NCBI GenBank assembly: GCA_002309655.1
Contig: DBXM01000028.1
Coordinates: 1 to 61,950, forward strand
From: Mageeibacillus sp. UBA1212
GTDB lineage: Bacteria > Bacillota > Clostridia > UBA1212
DNA: 61,950 nucleotides
Reading direction: 5' to 3'
The notes under the pieces are model-generated. The model was not told the origin of the DNA. It saw only the letters and a program-made list of their open reading frames with translations, and searched no databases. Positions within the stretch are counted from its first letter, which is position 1; each line of letters begins with the position of its first letter. The position numbers were made by a program, and so were the translations under genes. Below are positions 50,084 to 58,123 of the stretch, piece by piece.

Positions 50084-52288
50084 TCAAAATAGGGTTTTAA
50101 ACGACGCGTTGTTGTATTTTTCAAGCAGTTCGTTGATAAACAGCCGTTCCTCCTCGGTCACCTTTATGAACACACGCTCATTTATGTTCCTGAACAGCCC
50201 ATTCGCGTCAAGGTAGTAGATCTCCTTATCGCCGTTCAAAAAAATGTGCGAAAACGAGAGATTCATGGTGTCGTCCGGCTGCCAGCGCCCGCTGTTAAGT
50301 ATTCCCAGAAGGTACTCCGAGTCCTCCTCCGTCGGCGCCACCGGAAGTATCATGTCGCAGCCGTTCTCCTCCGAATAAAACTTGTTCGCCTCGGGATAAA
50401 TTTTCAGAACAGTATGCACCGGATGGAGCTTCACCGCCTCGTTGAAAAGGCTTTCGGGAACGTTGCAGACCTCGGCTATGTACCCTTCGATGGCATTGCC
50501 TTTGTACCCGATATACGCCTTATATAGGCCTCCTTCGTCCTCTCCGAAGGCGATCTCAAGACTGCCGCAGTTTATGTAAATTCTGTAAAGCGAAAACGTG
50601 CTCTTCTCAAAGCGCGCGTGCGAGTAGACGTTCGTCCGCTGCTCGAGCAGCTTCAAAATGATATCCCTCAGCTCGTCCATCTCAAAATAGACGTCGTGTC
50701 CGTTGAAATACAACGATTGGTTGTTCATCATATCCTCGCGGTCCGCAATAGAGAAATAGCGCTTCTCAGGGAAATTATAAAATTTGATGCTCCTGTAGAC
50801 GTCCCAGTAAGGCGAGTCGACCTTATCGTCCTCATACGCGGGAAGCTCGGGGACAAGCTCGAGCTTTCTGGTGAAGTACAGTGTGACCTCGCTGCAGTTG
50901 TCCCCGGCCGCCATTCCGTAGCCCGCGAAAACCGCGTACAAATTTCCGTCAAGCTCGACAGGCTCCTCCGAAATCCTGTCGACGTGAACACTCGTCCACT
51001 CTGCCGTCTCTACCGAGAAGCAGTAGACGTTTTCGCCCCTCGCGGAATAGCAGTAGTAGTACGCGCCATCTTTGCTCCAACACTCCGTCTCGCGGTTAAG
51101 CCCGGTCACGGCTGTCCTGCGCGTGCCGTCCGTCCCCACGAGCTTCACGGAATAGATGGAATAGTTAGAACCGCTGAAATAGCAAGGCACCGGGACCGTT
51201 CCTTCGAGCTGCTCTCCGGTGACGGCGTCGTAGATCGCGACTTTCATCGGTCCGTTTTTTTCGTAATAATCCTTGACCGAGTATACTTTTCCGCGTGTCG
51301 CGAAGCAGTAGTCCCCGATCACCTCCGTCAGAACGCCGGTGCTCAGGTTGTAAAAACCGTTGAGATCGTCGCCGTTGACGAAAAGAAGATCGTCATCTAA
51401 AAACCTGCCCGCCATGTAAGAAAGGCCTTTGTCCTCAAGGATCTTCTGCCACCCGCCTGTCGCAGCGTCGAAAATATAAATGCACTGACCTCCGTCGGGA
51501 AAACTTGTGTTCAGCGCGAGTTTTCCGTTTCTAAAACACGTCCTTGAGTAGTTGCTGAGGAATTCGAAATCCTCGACGCCCTCGGGCGGACTCAGCTCCG
51601 TGACTGTGCGGCGATTAATGTCAAACAGCAAAACGGCATTCTCTATTTTCTCGGGAGTTATCGAGAATCTCTTCTTCATAAAAACAGCCGCAAGGTCGTC
51701 GCGCACCGTGTCGTGTCTGAAAAAGACCCACCAGTCCTTGAGCACGTCCTCCCCTATGATCCCCTCCAGCTCGTGATAGAGGCACGTCACCCTGCCCGTC
51801 TCCCTGTCGTAGTAGACGTTTTCGCAATTTTCGTGCTCTCCGAAAACGGAGGTGGAGATAACGTGCGCGTTCAAACTGTCAGAATTGAACGTTTTTATTG
51901 TGCTGTCGACGTCTTCGTACGTAAGAAGGTTCACGCTGAGTGTAACGTCCCCGAACCAGAAAGGCTCTTCGCCAGGCGTTGGCGTCGACACAGAATCGTG
52001 GTCTCCGGTTGCTGTTCCGGCTGCGGTTCCGGTTTCAGACGGCGTCGGCGCTTCAGCCTCCTTAGAGGTGCCTTCCGCGACCATACCGATATCTTCTCCG
52101 CCATTATTTAATGGGTTTTCGGGTTTTAAGAACGTCGGAAGCAAAACCGCGGCGACCACAGCCCCCAGAACAGCGACAGACGCGACCGCGGCGATGACGA
52201 TCCTCCCGGCCTTGTATTTCGCACCGGCCGGCTCGGGCTCGCGGTTTCCGATATTTGAAAGAGCTTTTCTAAAATCGTCCTTGTTCAT
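50084..52288 (-). CDS. Single-pass membrane protein coupled to the XRE-sigma4 gene (anti-sigma-like)
   Basis: A 734-aa protein with a 28-residue cytoplasmic N-terminus, one transmembrane helix (about 29-52), a Thr/Pro/Ser/Gly-rich linker and a large extracytoplasmic domain. The domain contains repeated beta-type stretches around 130-470 that look propeller-like, but I do not recognise a family. Topology and position match anti-sigma factors with an external sensor domain. The start codon overlaps the stop of the upstream gene by four bases (ATGA). GGAGGAG precedes it. No zinc-type anti-sigma (ZAS) motif is seen in the short cytoplasmic region, so the mechanism would differ. Confidence 0.65.
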   Translation of the reverse strand: MNKDDFRKALSNIGNREPEPAGAKYKAGRIVIAAVASVAVLGAVVAAVLLPTFLKPENPLNNGGEDIGMVAEGTSKEAEAPTPSETGTAAGTATGDHDSVSTPTPGEEPFWFGDVTLSVNLLTYEDVDSTIKTFNSDSLNAHVISTSVFGEHENCENVYYDRETGRVTCLYHELEGIIGEDVLKDWWVFFRHDTVRDDLAAVFMKKRFSITPEKIENAVLLFDINRRTVTELSPPEGVEDFEFLSNYSRTCFRNGKLALNTSFPDGGQCIYIFDAATGGWQKILEDKGLSYMAGRFLDDDLLFVNGDDLNGFYNLSTGVLTEVIGDYCFATRGKVYSVKDYYEKNGPMKVAIYDAVTGEQLEGTVPVPCYFSGSNYSIYSVKLVGTDGTRRTAVTGLNRETECWSKDGAYYYCYSARGENVYCFSVETAEWTSVHVDRISEEPVELDGNLYAVFAGYGMAAGDNCSEVTLYFTRKLELVPELPAYEDDKVDSPYWDVYRSIKFYNFPEKRYFSIADREDMMNNQSLYFNGHDVYFEMDELRDIILKLLEQRTNVYSHARFEKSTFSLYRIYINCGSLEIAFGEDEGGLYKAYIGYKGNAIEGYIAEVCNVPESLFNEAVKLHPVHTVLKIYPEANKFYSEENGCDMILPVAPTEEDSEYLLGILNSGRWQPDDTMNLSFSHIFLNGDKEIYYLDANGLFRNINERVFIKVTEEERLFINELLEKYNNASFKTLF

Positions 52289-52779
52289 TTTGACTCCTCC
52301 GTCTCGATAAATCTTTTCAGCTTTTTTCTGATCTTGGACAGCTTCACCTTTACTGAAGAGAGGCTCATGCCGAATTCGTCCGCGATCGCCTTGCACGTTT
52401 TCATCGAAAAATAGCGGCTCATGAAAAGATCTTTGTCGCGCTTCCCGATTTTGCGCAAAAACGATTCGATTATCCGCTCCGCCCTCTCCGTGTCGCACGG
52501 CGCGCTTCCGCTGTCCGTAAAATCCTCGAACTCCGAGTCAATCAGATCGTTTTCGAGCCTCGACACGTACGCGTACCGCGAGTCGTTCATTATGTCCTCC
52601 GGCAAGACCCCGAAAAGCTCCGCCATCCGCTCGACGCTGACGCTGTCCGGAACGCGCGCCCCGGCCTCCCACATCGCCACGAGTGAGCGCGAAACAAAAA
52701 GCACGTCAGCCAGCGTCTGCTGCGACATCCCCTTGGTCTTTCTGAGTTCGGCTATCTTTTCAGAAGTGCAAAGCGGCAA
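52285..52779 (-). CDS. XRE-type HTH fused to sigma-70 region 4
   Basis: A 164-aa regulator. Residues 6-62 form a Cro/CI-type HTH (IAELRKTKGMSQQTLADVLF, then SRSLVAMWEAGARVPD). An acidic linker follows. Residues about 105-158 match sigma-70 region 4 (KRDKDLFMSRYFSMKTCKAI, then the recognition helix SLSSVKVKLSKIRKKLKRFI). Region 2, needed for core binding and -10 opening in ECF sigma factors, is absent. It may therefore be a DNA-binding regulator or an adaptor rather than a true sigma factor. Start is TTG at 52779 after GGAGGAG. It is translationally coupled to the membrane protein gene. Confidence 0.85.
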   Translation of the reverse strand: MPLCTSEKIAELRKTKGMSQQTLADVLFVSRSLVAMWEAGARVPDSVSVERMAELFGVLPEDIMNDSRYAYVSRLENDLIDSEFEDFTDSGSAPCDTERAERIIESFLRKIGKRDKDLFMSRYFSMKTCKAIADEFGMSLSSVKVKLSKIRKKLKRFIETEESK

Positions 52780-52904
52780 AAAATCTCCTCCGTGTTTTCC
52801 GGTCGATATTGAGTTGCAACCGGAGAATCCGTTTCACTGTTATTATATCACATTTGCGCGAATTTCTTTTGTCACAAAAAGTTAACGGGGCGCGTAAAAA
52901 AGGC

Positions 52905-52960
52905 GGGAAATGCTCGTCGGCCGACGCGCATTTCCCTTAGCGAGGGTTCGAGTCCCGAAC
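52905..52960. other. Perfect palindrome next to a tRNA T-arm-like fragment
   Basis: 52905-52936 is GGGAAATGC-TC-GTCGGCCGAC-GC-GCATTTCCC, a 9-bp perfect stem with a palindromic centre. Eight bases later GAGGGTTCGAGTCCC (52942-52956) matches a tRNA T-arm, without the rest of a tRNA. It could be an old attachment or integration scar. Confidence 0.35.
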
Positions 52961-52975
52961 ATATAACTGTAAACG

Positions 52976-53008
52976 AAAAAGAAGCTCCTGCGCGTGAAGC
53001 TTCTTTTT
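52976..53008. terminator. Terminator of mtnN
   Basis: AAAAAGAAGCT and AAGCTTCTTTTT form a hairpin with U-runs on both strands, 46 bases beyond the mtnN stop. Confidence 0.8.
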
Positions 53009-53053
53009 ATTTAAAAAATACTTTGGGTTGTGAAAGCCCGGCCTTTTTGCGTC

Positions 53054-53749
53054 TTAGAGCTCCTTGATTACCCTCTCGAGCACGCGGATACTGTTTGCGA
53101 CCGCCTGCCTCAGGAACTCCGGGAAGTCGTCCGGCGATCCGCCATCGGCGCTGTCCGAAATCGCCCTCACAATCGCGAACGGAATCTTGTTGATGAAGCA
53201 GACCGTGGCAATCGCGCCGCCTTCCATCTCGCAGCAAACCGCGCTTGGAAAATACTTCACGATCTCCGCCTTTTTGTCGTTCCCGGCCACAAAGCAGTCG
53301 CCTGTGGCGACGGTTCCCGTGACGTAAGCGAGGTTTTCCGCCTTGGCGGCCTTCTCGAAGAGCTTCACGAGCTTTTTGTCGCTTTTAATGTATATCTCGA
53401 ACTTGCCGTCAATGAAGCAGCCGCCCCGCGGGTCCCCGAGAGCGGTGGTGTCGAAGTCGTGCTGAACCGCGTCCTTTGCGATTGCGATGCCGCCGATCGA
53501 AAGCTTGTCGGTAAGCGTTCCCGCCACGCCGGTATTGATAATGTAATCCGGCTTGTATTTGAGCGCCATCACCTCCGCGCAGACGCCCGCACGGACTTTC
53601 CCGACGCCGCAGACGCAGACGACCGCGTCAACGCCGAACAGTTTTCCGCGTGTATATTTGGCGCCGCTCACGGTCGCGGTCCTTTTGTATTTCATCTTGC
53701 GGATGAGTTCCTCCGCCTCGGACTGCATTGCAGCGATTATCCCGATCAT
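53054..53749 (-). CDS. mtnN: 5'-methylthioadenosine/S-adenosylhomocysteine nucleosidase
   Basis: A 231-aa MTA/SAH nucleosidase (Pfs) that hydrolyses the glycosidic bonds of methylthioadenosine and S-adenosylhomocysteine. Family markers are IIAAMQSEAEEL, NTGVAGTL, CEMEGGAIATVCF (substrate Glu) and AISDSADGGSPDDF (catalytic Asp). Its ribosome site GGAGGG lies inside the last codons of luxS, so translation is coupled. It supplies S-ribosylhomocysteine to LuxS. Confidence 0.96.
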   Translation of the reverse strand: MIGIIAAMQSEAEELIRKMKYKRTATVSGAKYTRGKLFGVDAVVCVCGVGKVRAGVCAEVMALKYKPDYIINTGVAGTLTDKLSIGGIAIAKDAVQHDFDTTALGDPRGGCFIDGKFEIYIKSDKKLVKLFEKAAKAENLAYVTGTVATGDCFVAGNDKKAEIVKYFPSAVCCEMEGGAIATVCFINKIPFAIVRAISDSADGGSPDDFPEFLRQAVANSIRVLERVIKEL

Positions 53750-53751
53750 TT

Positions 53752-54234
53752 TCAGTTCCCTCCGGGAGGCGCCGGGTAATCGAACCCGGCGCCCTCTTCC
53801 GCCTGTTTTTCCAGCACTTTAGCGTACTCCGCGCACTCTTTTTTCGCTGCCGAAAGCCTCAGCGACCTGTAGTTCCCGCACTCTTTGCGCAACTGCCCGA
53901 ACACTTTGCCCTCATAGGCCGCCGTCTTTTTGAGCGCCTTTATGACCTCGCGCCGCACGTTTTCATGGTCTTGACCGCGAACAAGAAGGTAGAATCCCGT
54001 TCTGCAGCCCATGGGTCCGAAGTAGATGACGTCGCCCGCGATGGCGGAATTCCTCAGGAACGTTGCCATCATATGTTCGACGGTGTGCATCGTCACGTTG
54101 TCCATATAGTCGCCCGAATTCGGCTTCCTGGTGCGCAGGTCGTACGTAGTCACGTCGCCGTCGATTCTCGAAACGTACATTCCCGGCACAATGAAGTCGT
54201 GGTCGACCGAAAAACTCGCAATTCTGTTGTTCAT
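53752..54234 (-). CDS. luxS: S-ribosylhomocysteine lyase LuxS
   Basis: A 160-aa Fe/Zn enzyme splitting S-ribosylhomocysteine to homocysteine and the AI-2 precursor. Metal site His50 and His54 in HTVEH with Cys119, catalytic Cys77 in GPMGCRTGFY and Glu53 are visible. Length is standard. It is the first gene of luxS-mtnN, both steps of the activated methyl cycle. The ribosome site is weak (GGGAA). Confidence 0.97.
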   Translation of the reverse strand: MNNRIASFSVDHDFIVPGMYVSRIDGDVTTYDLRTRKPNSGDYMDNVTMHTVEHMMATFLRNSAIAGDVIYFGPMGCRTGFYLLVRGQDHENVRREVIKALKKTAAYEGKVFGQLRKECGNYRSLRLSAAKKECAEYAKVLEKQAEEGAGFDYPAPPGGN

Positions 54235-54271
54235 ATTATTATGTTCCCGCAGTGCAGTTTCCCCTATTTTT

Positions 54272-54491
54272 AGGGAAATGCTGATTTAATAGCTATTTTT
54301 GCGTGCGCGACCCCGAAGCTGTATGAAGATACTGCGAGAGGGGAGCTCGCGCAAAGCAAGCGGCAGCAATCGTCGCAAGACACCTTATACTTACGAGTAG
54401 GCCTGAATAAACGAACTGCGTTCAAATACGCTCATATGTAGTTCATCTGCACTTTGCCGCTTGCGTAAAGAGCATTAAAGCAGCTTTCCTT
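54272..54491. repeat. Structured intergenic element, copy 4 (downstream of the GH78-like gene)
   Basis: A 220-base copy, nearly identical to copy 1 in the left half. Ends AGGGAAATGCTGATTTAAT and ATTAAAGCAGCTTTCCTT are inverted. The GCGCGACCCC arm and the GCAAGCGGC/GCCGCTTGC stem are kept, with a GTC-GCAA-GAC hairpin bearing a GNRA-type loop and a GAACT-GCGT-ACGC-AGTTC hairpin. It overlaps the stop codon of the upstream gene by two bases. Confidence 0.8.
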
Positions 54492-55911
54492 AAGTGTTCT
54501 CTTCAATAAACGTAATGACGCCCGCCGACCAGCCGTGGCACAGACTGTGCCTGTAGCCGATGTAGCAGTACGCGCCGTAGTCGCCGTGAATGTCCTTGAC
54601 ACCCTCGGGCGTCAGCTCGTCGATCCTGCCGCTGCCATCGAGCCACTCCATGTGGAAGTCCTCGAAGAACGTTGTCGCGCCGCGGTCCAGCATCGCGCCG
54701 TAGTAGTCCTTCATCAGCTTGAGCGCCGCCTCCGCGCCGTAATACTTCGCGATTGCGGTAAGAATGAAGTAGCTCATGAACGTTGAGAAGCCCTTAGCGC
54801 CGCCTTCGACCAGCTTCGCCGCCTCAATTCCGGACAGCTTCCCGGTCGCGAAGTACTTGAGCGCAATGACCTGCTTGGCGGATTCCACGTTCATCTCGAC
54901 CTTTTCCAGCTTCGCGAGCAGTTTTTCCGCGTCCGCGGCGCCCTCGTTCTCGCCGAACTGTTTGAAGACGGAAACCGCCCTCTTCGCGGCCATGATGTTG
55001 ATCGCACGCATTCCCGCCGGCTCGTCAGGCTGATCGTGGGTCGGCCAGTCGACAAAGAACCCCGGATAGGTCATGTTGCCCGCGTCGTCGACGAATTCGT
55101 TCATCTGCGCCACGAGGGCCTTCATGTAGGGAATCCTGCCCTTCAGGTACTCGTTCGCGCCGATCTTGCGCGCGTAGTCGGTCAGAATTATAATCCACCA
55201 CATGGAATATGCGGGCATGCCGTTCATCCAACCCGGCAGCGGCGTCTGATCCACGATAAAATCGAGGGACCTCTCGACGACTTCCTGCCTGCCGTAAAGC
55301 GTGGCGATCGCCATCGTCTCCGGGTACATGTCGCCGATCCAGACCAGTCTGTCGCGCTTCACGCCGTCCCAGATGTAGCCGCTGGAGGCGCACAGGTCGA
55401 GCGTCCTCTTCGCGGTGTCGAAAATTCTCGCCGTAAGCGGGTCGCCGCCCCTGTAGTTGTATATGACCTTCGCCGCGAAAATCTCGCCCTCAGCGACAAC
55501 GCTCTTCAGCAGCACCTGGCTGTAGCCCGTGAAGTCTATTCTGAGGAACCGGAAACCGGTCTGGCAGAATCTCATATCCGAAAAGTCTCTCAAATGAGTC
55601 TCAATGTCGCGGTTAGAATGGTCGTTGCACGCGCCTTTGTAGCCGATTTCCGCCATCGTCTCGCCGACCGACTCGCCGAACCTGAGCCGGATCTTTCCCG
55701 CACCGCCGGCCGCGAACGTCAGAATCCTCGCGGTTCCGCAGATCTCCTTCCCGAAATCCAGAACGATATACCCGTCGCCTTTTACGGCGGCAACGTCCCG
55801 CTCCGACAGGCCGATCTGCAGCGGTTTCTCTCTCAGCAGCGACTCGGCGTTAATAAACTCGCCCTCGGTCTTCACGATTCTGACCGGAAACTGTATCTCA
55901 GTCTTTTTCAT
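54490..55911 (-). CDS. GH78-like alpha-L-rhamnosidase family protein
   Basis: A 473-aa protein without signal peptide. The N-terminal 170 residues are beta-rich with DFGKEICGTARIL. From about 180 onward there is an (alpha/alpha)6-barrel type region with TLDLCASSGYIWDGVKRDRL, WIGDMYPETM and WTH/Glu-bearing YGDYGAYCYIGYRHSLCHGW. These match GH78-like alpha-L-rhamnosidases, where the conserved WDG.KRDR motif supplies the catalytic acid region. It is shorter than typical GH78 (600-1000 aa), so activity on rhamnose is inferred. The ATG at 55911 follows GAGG. Confidence 0.75.
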   Translation of the reverse strand: MKKTEIQFPVRIVKTEGEFINAESLLREKPLQIGLSERDVAAVKGDGYIVLDFGKEICGTARILTFAAGGAGKIRLRFGESVGETMAEIGYKGACNDHSNRDIETHLRDFSDMRFCQTGFRFLRIDFTGYSQVLLKSVVAEGEIFAAKVIYNYRGGDPLTARIFDTAKRTLDLCASSGYIWDGVKRDRLVWIGDMYPETMAIATLYGRQEVVERSLDFIVDQTPLPGWMNGMPAYSMWWIIILTDYARKIGANEYLKGRIPYMKALVAQMNEFVDDAGNMTYPGFFVDWPTHDQPDEPAGMRAINIMAAKRAVSVFKQFGENEGAADAEKLLAKLEKVEMNVESAKQVIALKYFATGKLSGIEAAKLVEGGAKGFSTFMSYFILTAIAKYYGAEAALKLMKDYYGAMLDRGATTFFEDFHMEWLDGSGRIDELTPEGVKDIHGDYGAYCYIGYRHSLCHGWSAGVITFIEENT

Positions 55912-55929
55912 TTCAATTCCTCTTTTCTC

Positions 55930-56028
55930 GCTCCGGCCCCGGCCGGACATAAAAAATGTGCTTAAAGACGGTTCCTTTCTGACGAAAATAATACGTAACG
56001 CGAAAAAGTCACATCATCTTTAAGCACA
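55930..56028. promoter_or_regulatory. Inverted repeats upstream of the GH78-like gene
   Basis: TGTGCTTAAAGA (55957-55968) and TCTTTAAGCACA (56017-56028) are a perfect 12-bp inverted pair 48 bases apart, just behind the gene. A second palindrome GTCCGGCCGGGGCCGGAGC lies at 55930-55948. They may be regulator binding sites or a long stem in the leader. No gene fills 56029-56184; it looks AT-mixed and featureless apart from the 3' end of the neighbour. Confidence 0.45.
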
Positions 56029-56184
56029 TATTCTAAACATTCCGGCTCCCGCGGCTCTGTCCGCATTTATTTAATATGCAGCCGCAACAAAACAACTTTG
56101 CTTTCGCGCGAAAGCCGGAACAACTAATCAATCTTCTACGACACGTTAAATCTCAACCGACCGTGAAGGTCATTCGTGAATGAA

Positions 56185-57657
56185 TCAGATCTTGTCGTTG
56201 TCGTCGAAAATGTCACCGCAGTTCGGGCAGTGCTTCGGCGGGTTGTGCGGATCCTCAGGCTCCCAGCCGCACTTGTCGCAGCGGTAAAGCGGAGCGCCTG
56301 CAGGTCTCTTCTCACCGCAGTCGGTGCAGAAGTTGCCCTTGTTGAGCTTGCCGCAGTTCGGGCAGGTCCAGCCTTCCTCGGCGGGTTTCGCCTCGGGCTT
56401 CTTGGTGCCGCACTCGGTGCAGAAGTTGCCGGTCGCGGGCTTGCCGCACTTCGGGCAGGTCCATGTCTCGGGAGCGGGCTGAGCCGCGGGCTTCTTGGTG
56501 CCGCAGTTAATGCAGAAGTTGCCGGACGCCTGCTTGCCGCATCCCGGGCATACCCATGCATCAGCGGGAGCCGCAGGCTGAGCGGGCTGTGCCGGCTGAT
56601 TGGCCTGCTGGTTGGCAGCGAGCTGATAGAGGTTGCCGGCGTTCATGCCGCCCGCGTTCTGTGCGAGTCCGAGTCCGAGGAATCCGGTCATGGCGCCGCC
56701 TTCGTTCTCGGCAGCCTTCTTCATGGCCTCGATCTGAGCCTGGGTGAGACCCGCGGCCGCCAGGTCGATATTCCTGTACCTTGCTTCGTACTGAGCCTCG
56801 CTGATCTTGTTCTGCCACTCTTCGTCGAGAACGATAGGATTGAGGGCGACTTTAACGACCTCGATACCTCTGCCCTCGCCCCACTGGCGGGACAGCTCTT
56901 CGTTGACGGCTTCACCGAGCTCGTTTACGTGGAGTGTAAGCTCGCTGGGTCTGATCTCAAGCTGCGAGATCTTGCCGAGAGCCGGCTGCAGAGCGTGAAT
57001 GAACTCGCCCTTCATCGTTGTTGCGAGACCGTCGTCGTCTTTCTTGTAAACGTCTTTAACGTTGCCCGCGATGCTGGCGTAGAAGAGCAGCGGGTTGGCG
57101 ATCCTGAAGGTATAAACACCGGAGCACTTGATCGGCACGTCGAGGTCGAGAGAGATCTTCGTATCGACCACTTTGAACATAACGGGGCTCTGCGTTCCGA
57201 ACTTGTTGTCGAGAATTTCCTTCGTGTTGAAGTAGTAAACTCTCTGGTCCTTCGCGGTGTCGCCGCCGTAAGTGAACCTTCTCCACATAATCTTGAAGGT
57301 GTCAACTATCGACTTGCCCAGTTTTCCGGAAAAGATACTCGGCTCTGTCGAGGAATCGTATGTGAATTCGCCGGGTTCGCCGCAAACTTCGACTACTCTG
57401 CCCTGCTCCACGATGATCATGAACTGGCCGTCCGCTACTACGATACCGGAACCGTTGGAAATGATATTGTCGCTCGCTTTTGTGTTGGCGGAGCGGGAAG
57501 TGATCACTTTCTGACCCTTAACCATAAGGGTGTCGTTCGGAATGGACTCGCAGTAGAAGAATTCCTTCCACTGATCCTGCAGGGCGGACCCCACAGCACC
57601 TTTTCCGGCAGTAAGAAGATTGCTTCCCAAATTAACTATACCACTAAGTAATCCCAT
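56185..57657 (-). CDS. SPFH/Band 7 domain protein with multiple zinc ribbons
   Basis: A 490-aa protein. Residues about 30-300 are an SPFH (Band 7) domain of the virion-core-protein-like type (PF13421): WKEFFYCESIPNDTLMVKG, GIVVADGQFMIIVEQG, SLDLDVPIKCSGVYTFRI, and the GEFIHALQPAL segment. A Gln/Ala/Pro-rich linker leads to four zinc ribbons with CPxCG or CxxCG pairs (CPGCGKQASGNFCINCG, CPKCGKPATGNFCTECG, CPNCGKLNKGNFCTDCG, CDKCGW...CPNCG). Similar B. subtilis YdjI-type proteins form membrane microdomain or stress complexes. GGAG precedes the ATG. A long AT-rich, gene-free leader lies upstream. Confidence 0.88.
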   Translation of the reverse strand: MGLLSGIVNLGSNLLTAGKGAVGSALQDQWKEFFYCESIPNDTLMVKGQKVITSRSANTKASDNIISNGSGIVVADGQFMIIVEQGRVVEVCGEPGEFTYDSSTEPSIFSGKLGKSIVDTFKIMWRRFTYGGDTAKDQRVYYFNTKEILDNKFGTQSPVMFKVVDTKISLDLDVPIKCSGVYTFRIANPLLFYASIAGNVKDVYKKDDDGLATTMKGEFIHALQPALGKISQLEIRPSELTLHVNELGEAVNEELSRQWGEGRGIEVVKVALNPIVLDEEWQNKISEAQYEARYRNIDLAAAGLTQAQIEAMKKAAENEGGAMTGFLGLGLAQNAGGMNAGNLYQLAANQQANQPAQPAQPAAPADAWVCPGCGKQASGNFCINCGTKKPAAQPAPETWTCPKCGKPATGNFCTECGTKKPEAKPAEEGWTCPNCGKLNKGNFCTDCGEKRPAGAPLYRCDKCGWEPEDPHNPPKHCPNCGDIFDDNDKI

Positions 57658-57930
57658 TTTTATCTCCTTTCAAACAATAAAAAATGTCTGCACTCTGATT
57701 TCTTGGAAAATCTATCTTTGCATGGAATATTATACCACTCTTTTCCCGCCCTTTCAAGTATGTTAATGATTTTTTATGCTTTCGCGCGCATGCCCGCGCC
57801 CGCGCACGTATTAAATGACTTTTGGCAGGAATTTGCGGCCGGTTTTGCTCGGGAATGATTCATGAATGATCCGTGAATTGTTCGTGAATTGTTCTCGAAC
57901 GCGAAAATTCGATTTTTTCTAAATTAACTA

Positions 57931-57959
57931 TTTACAAGGCGGGAATAATGTGGTATACT
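57931..57959 (+). promoter_or_regulatory. Promoter of tRNA-Pro
   Basis: TTTACA (57931-57936), 17-base spacer, TATACT (57954-57959), 13 bases ahead of the mature 5' end. The AT-rich 57660-57930 segment upstream has no gene. Confidence 0.8.
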
Positions 57960-57971
57960 GTGTGCCGTTGT

Positions 57972-58049
57972 CGGGGTGTAGCTCAGTTTGGCTAGAGTGC
58001 TTGCTTGGGGTGCAAGAGGTCGCCTGTTCAAGTCAGGTCACTCCGACCA
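57972..58049 (+). tRNA. tRNA-Pro (GGG)
   Basis: Acceptor arms CGGGGTG and CACTCCG, anticodon loop TTGGGGT giving anticodon GGG (Pro), T-arm CCTGTTCAAGTCAGG, discriminator A and encoded CCA. It is followed by a strong terminator. Confidence 0.95.
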
Positions 58050-58051
58050 TC

Positions 58052-58084
58052 AAAAAAGAGGCTTTTTGCGAGCCTCTTTTTTTC
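58052..58084. terminator. Terminator of tRNA-Pro
   Basis: AAAAAAGAGGCT pairs with AGCCTCTTTTTTT around a 7-base loop; U-runs on both strands, so it can also stop the convergent GH29 gene. Confidence 0.9.
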
Positions 58085-58123
58085 GTCTTATTTGCTTCCA
58101 ACTCAGGCGCTTCCCTGCCGCGT

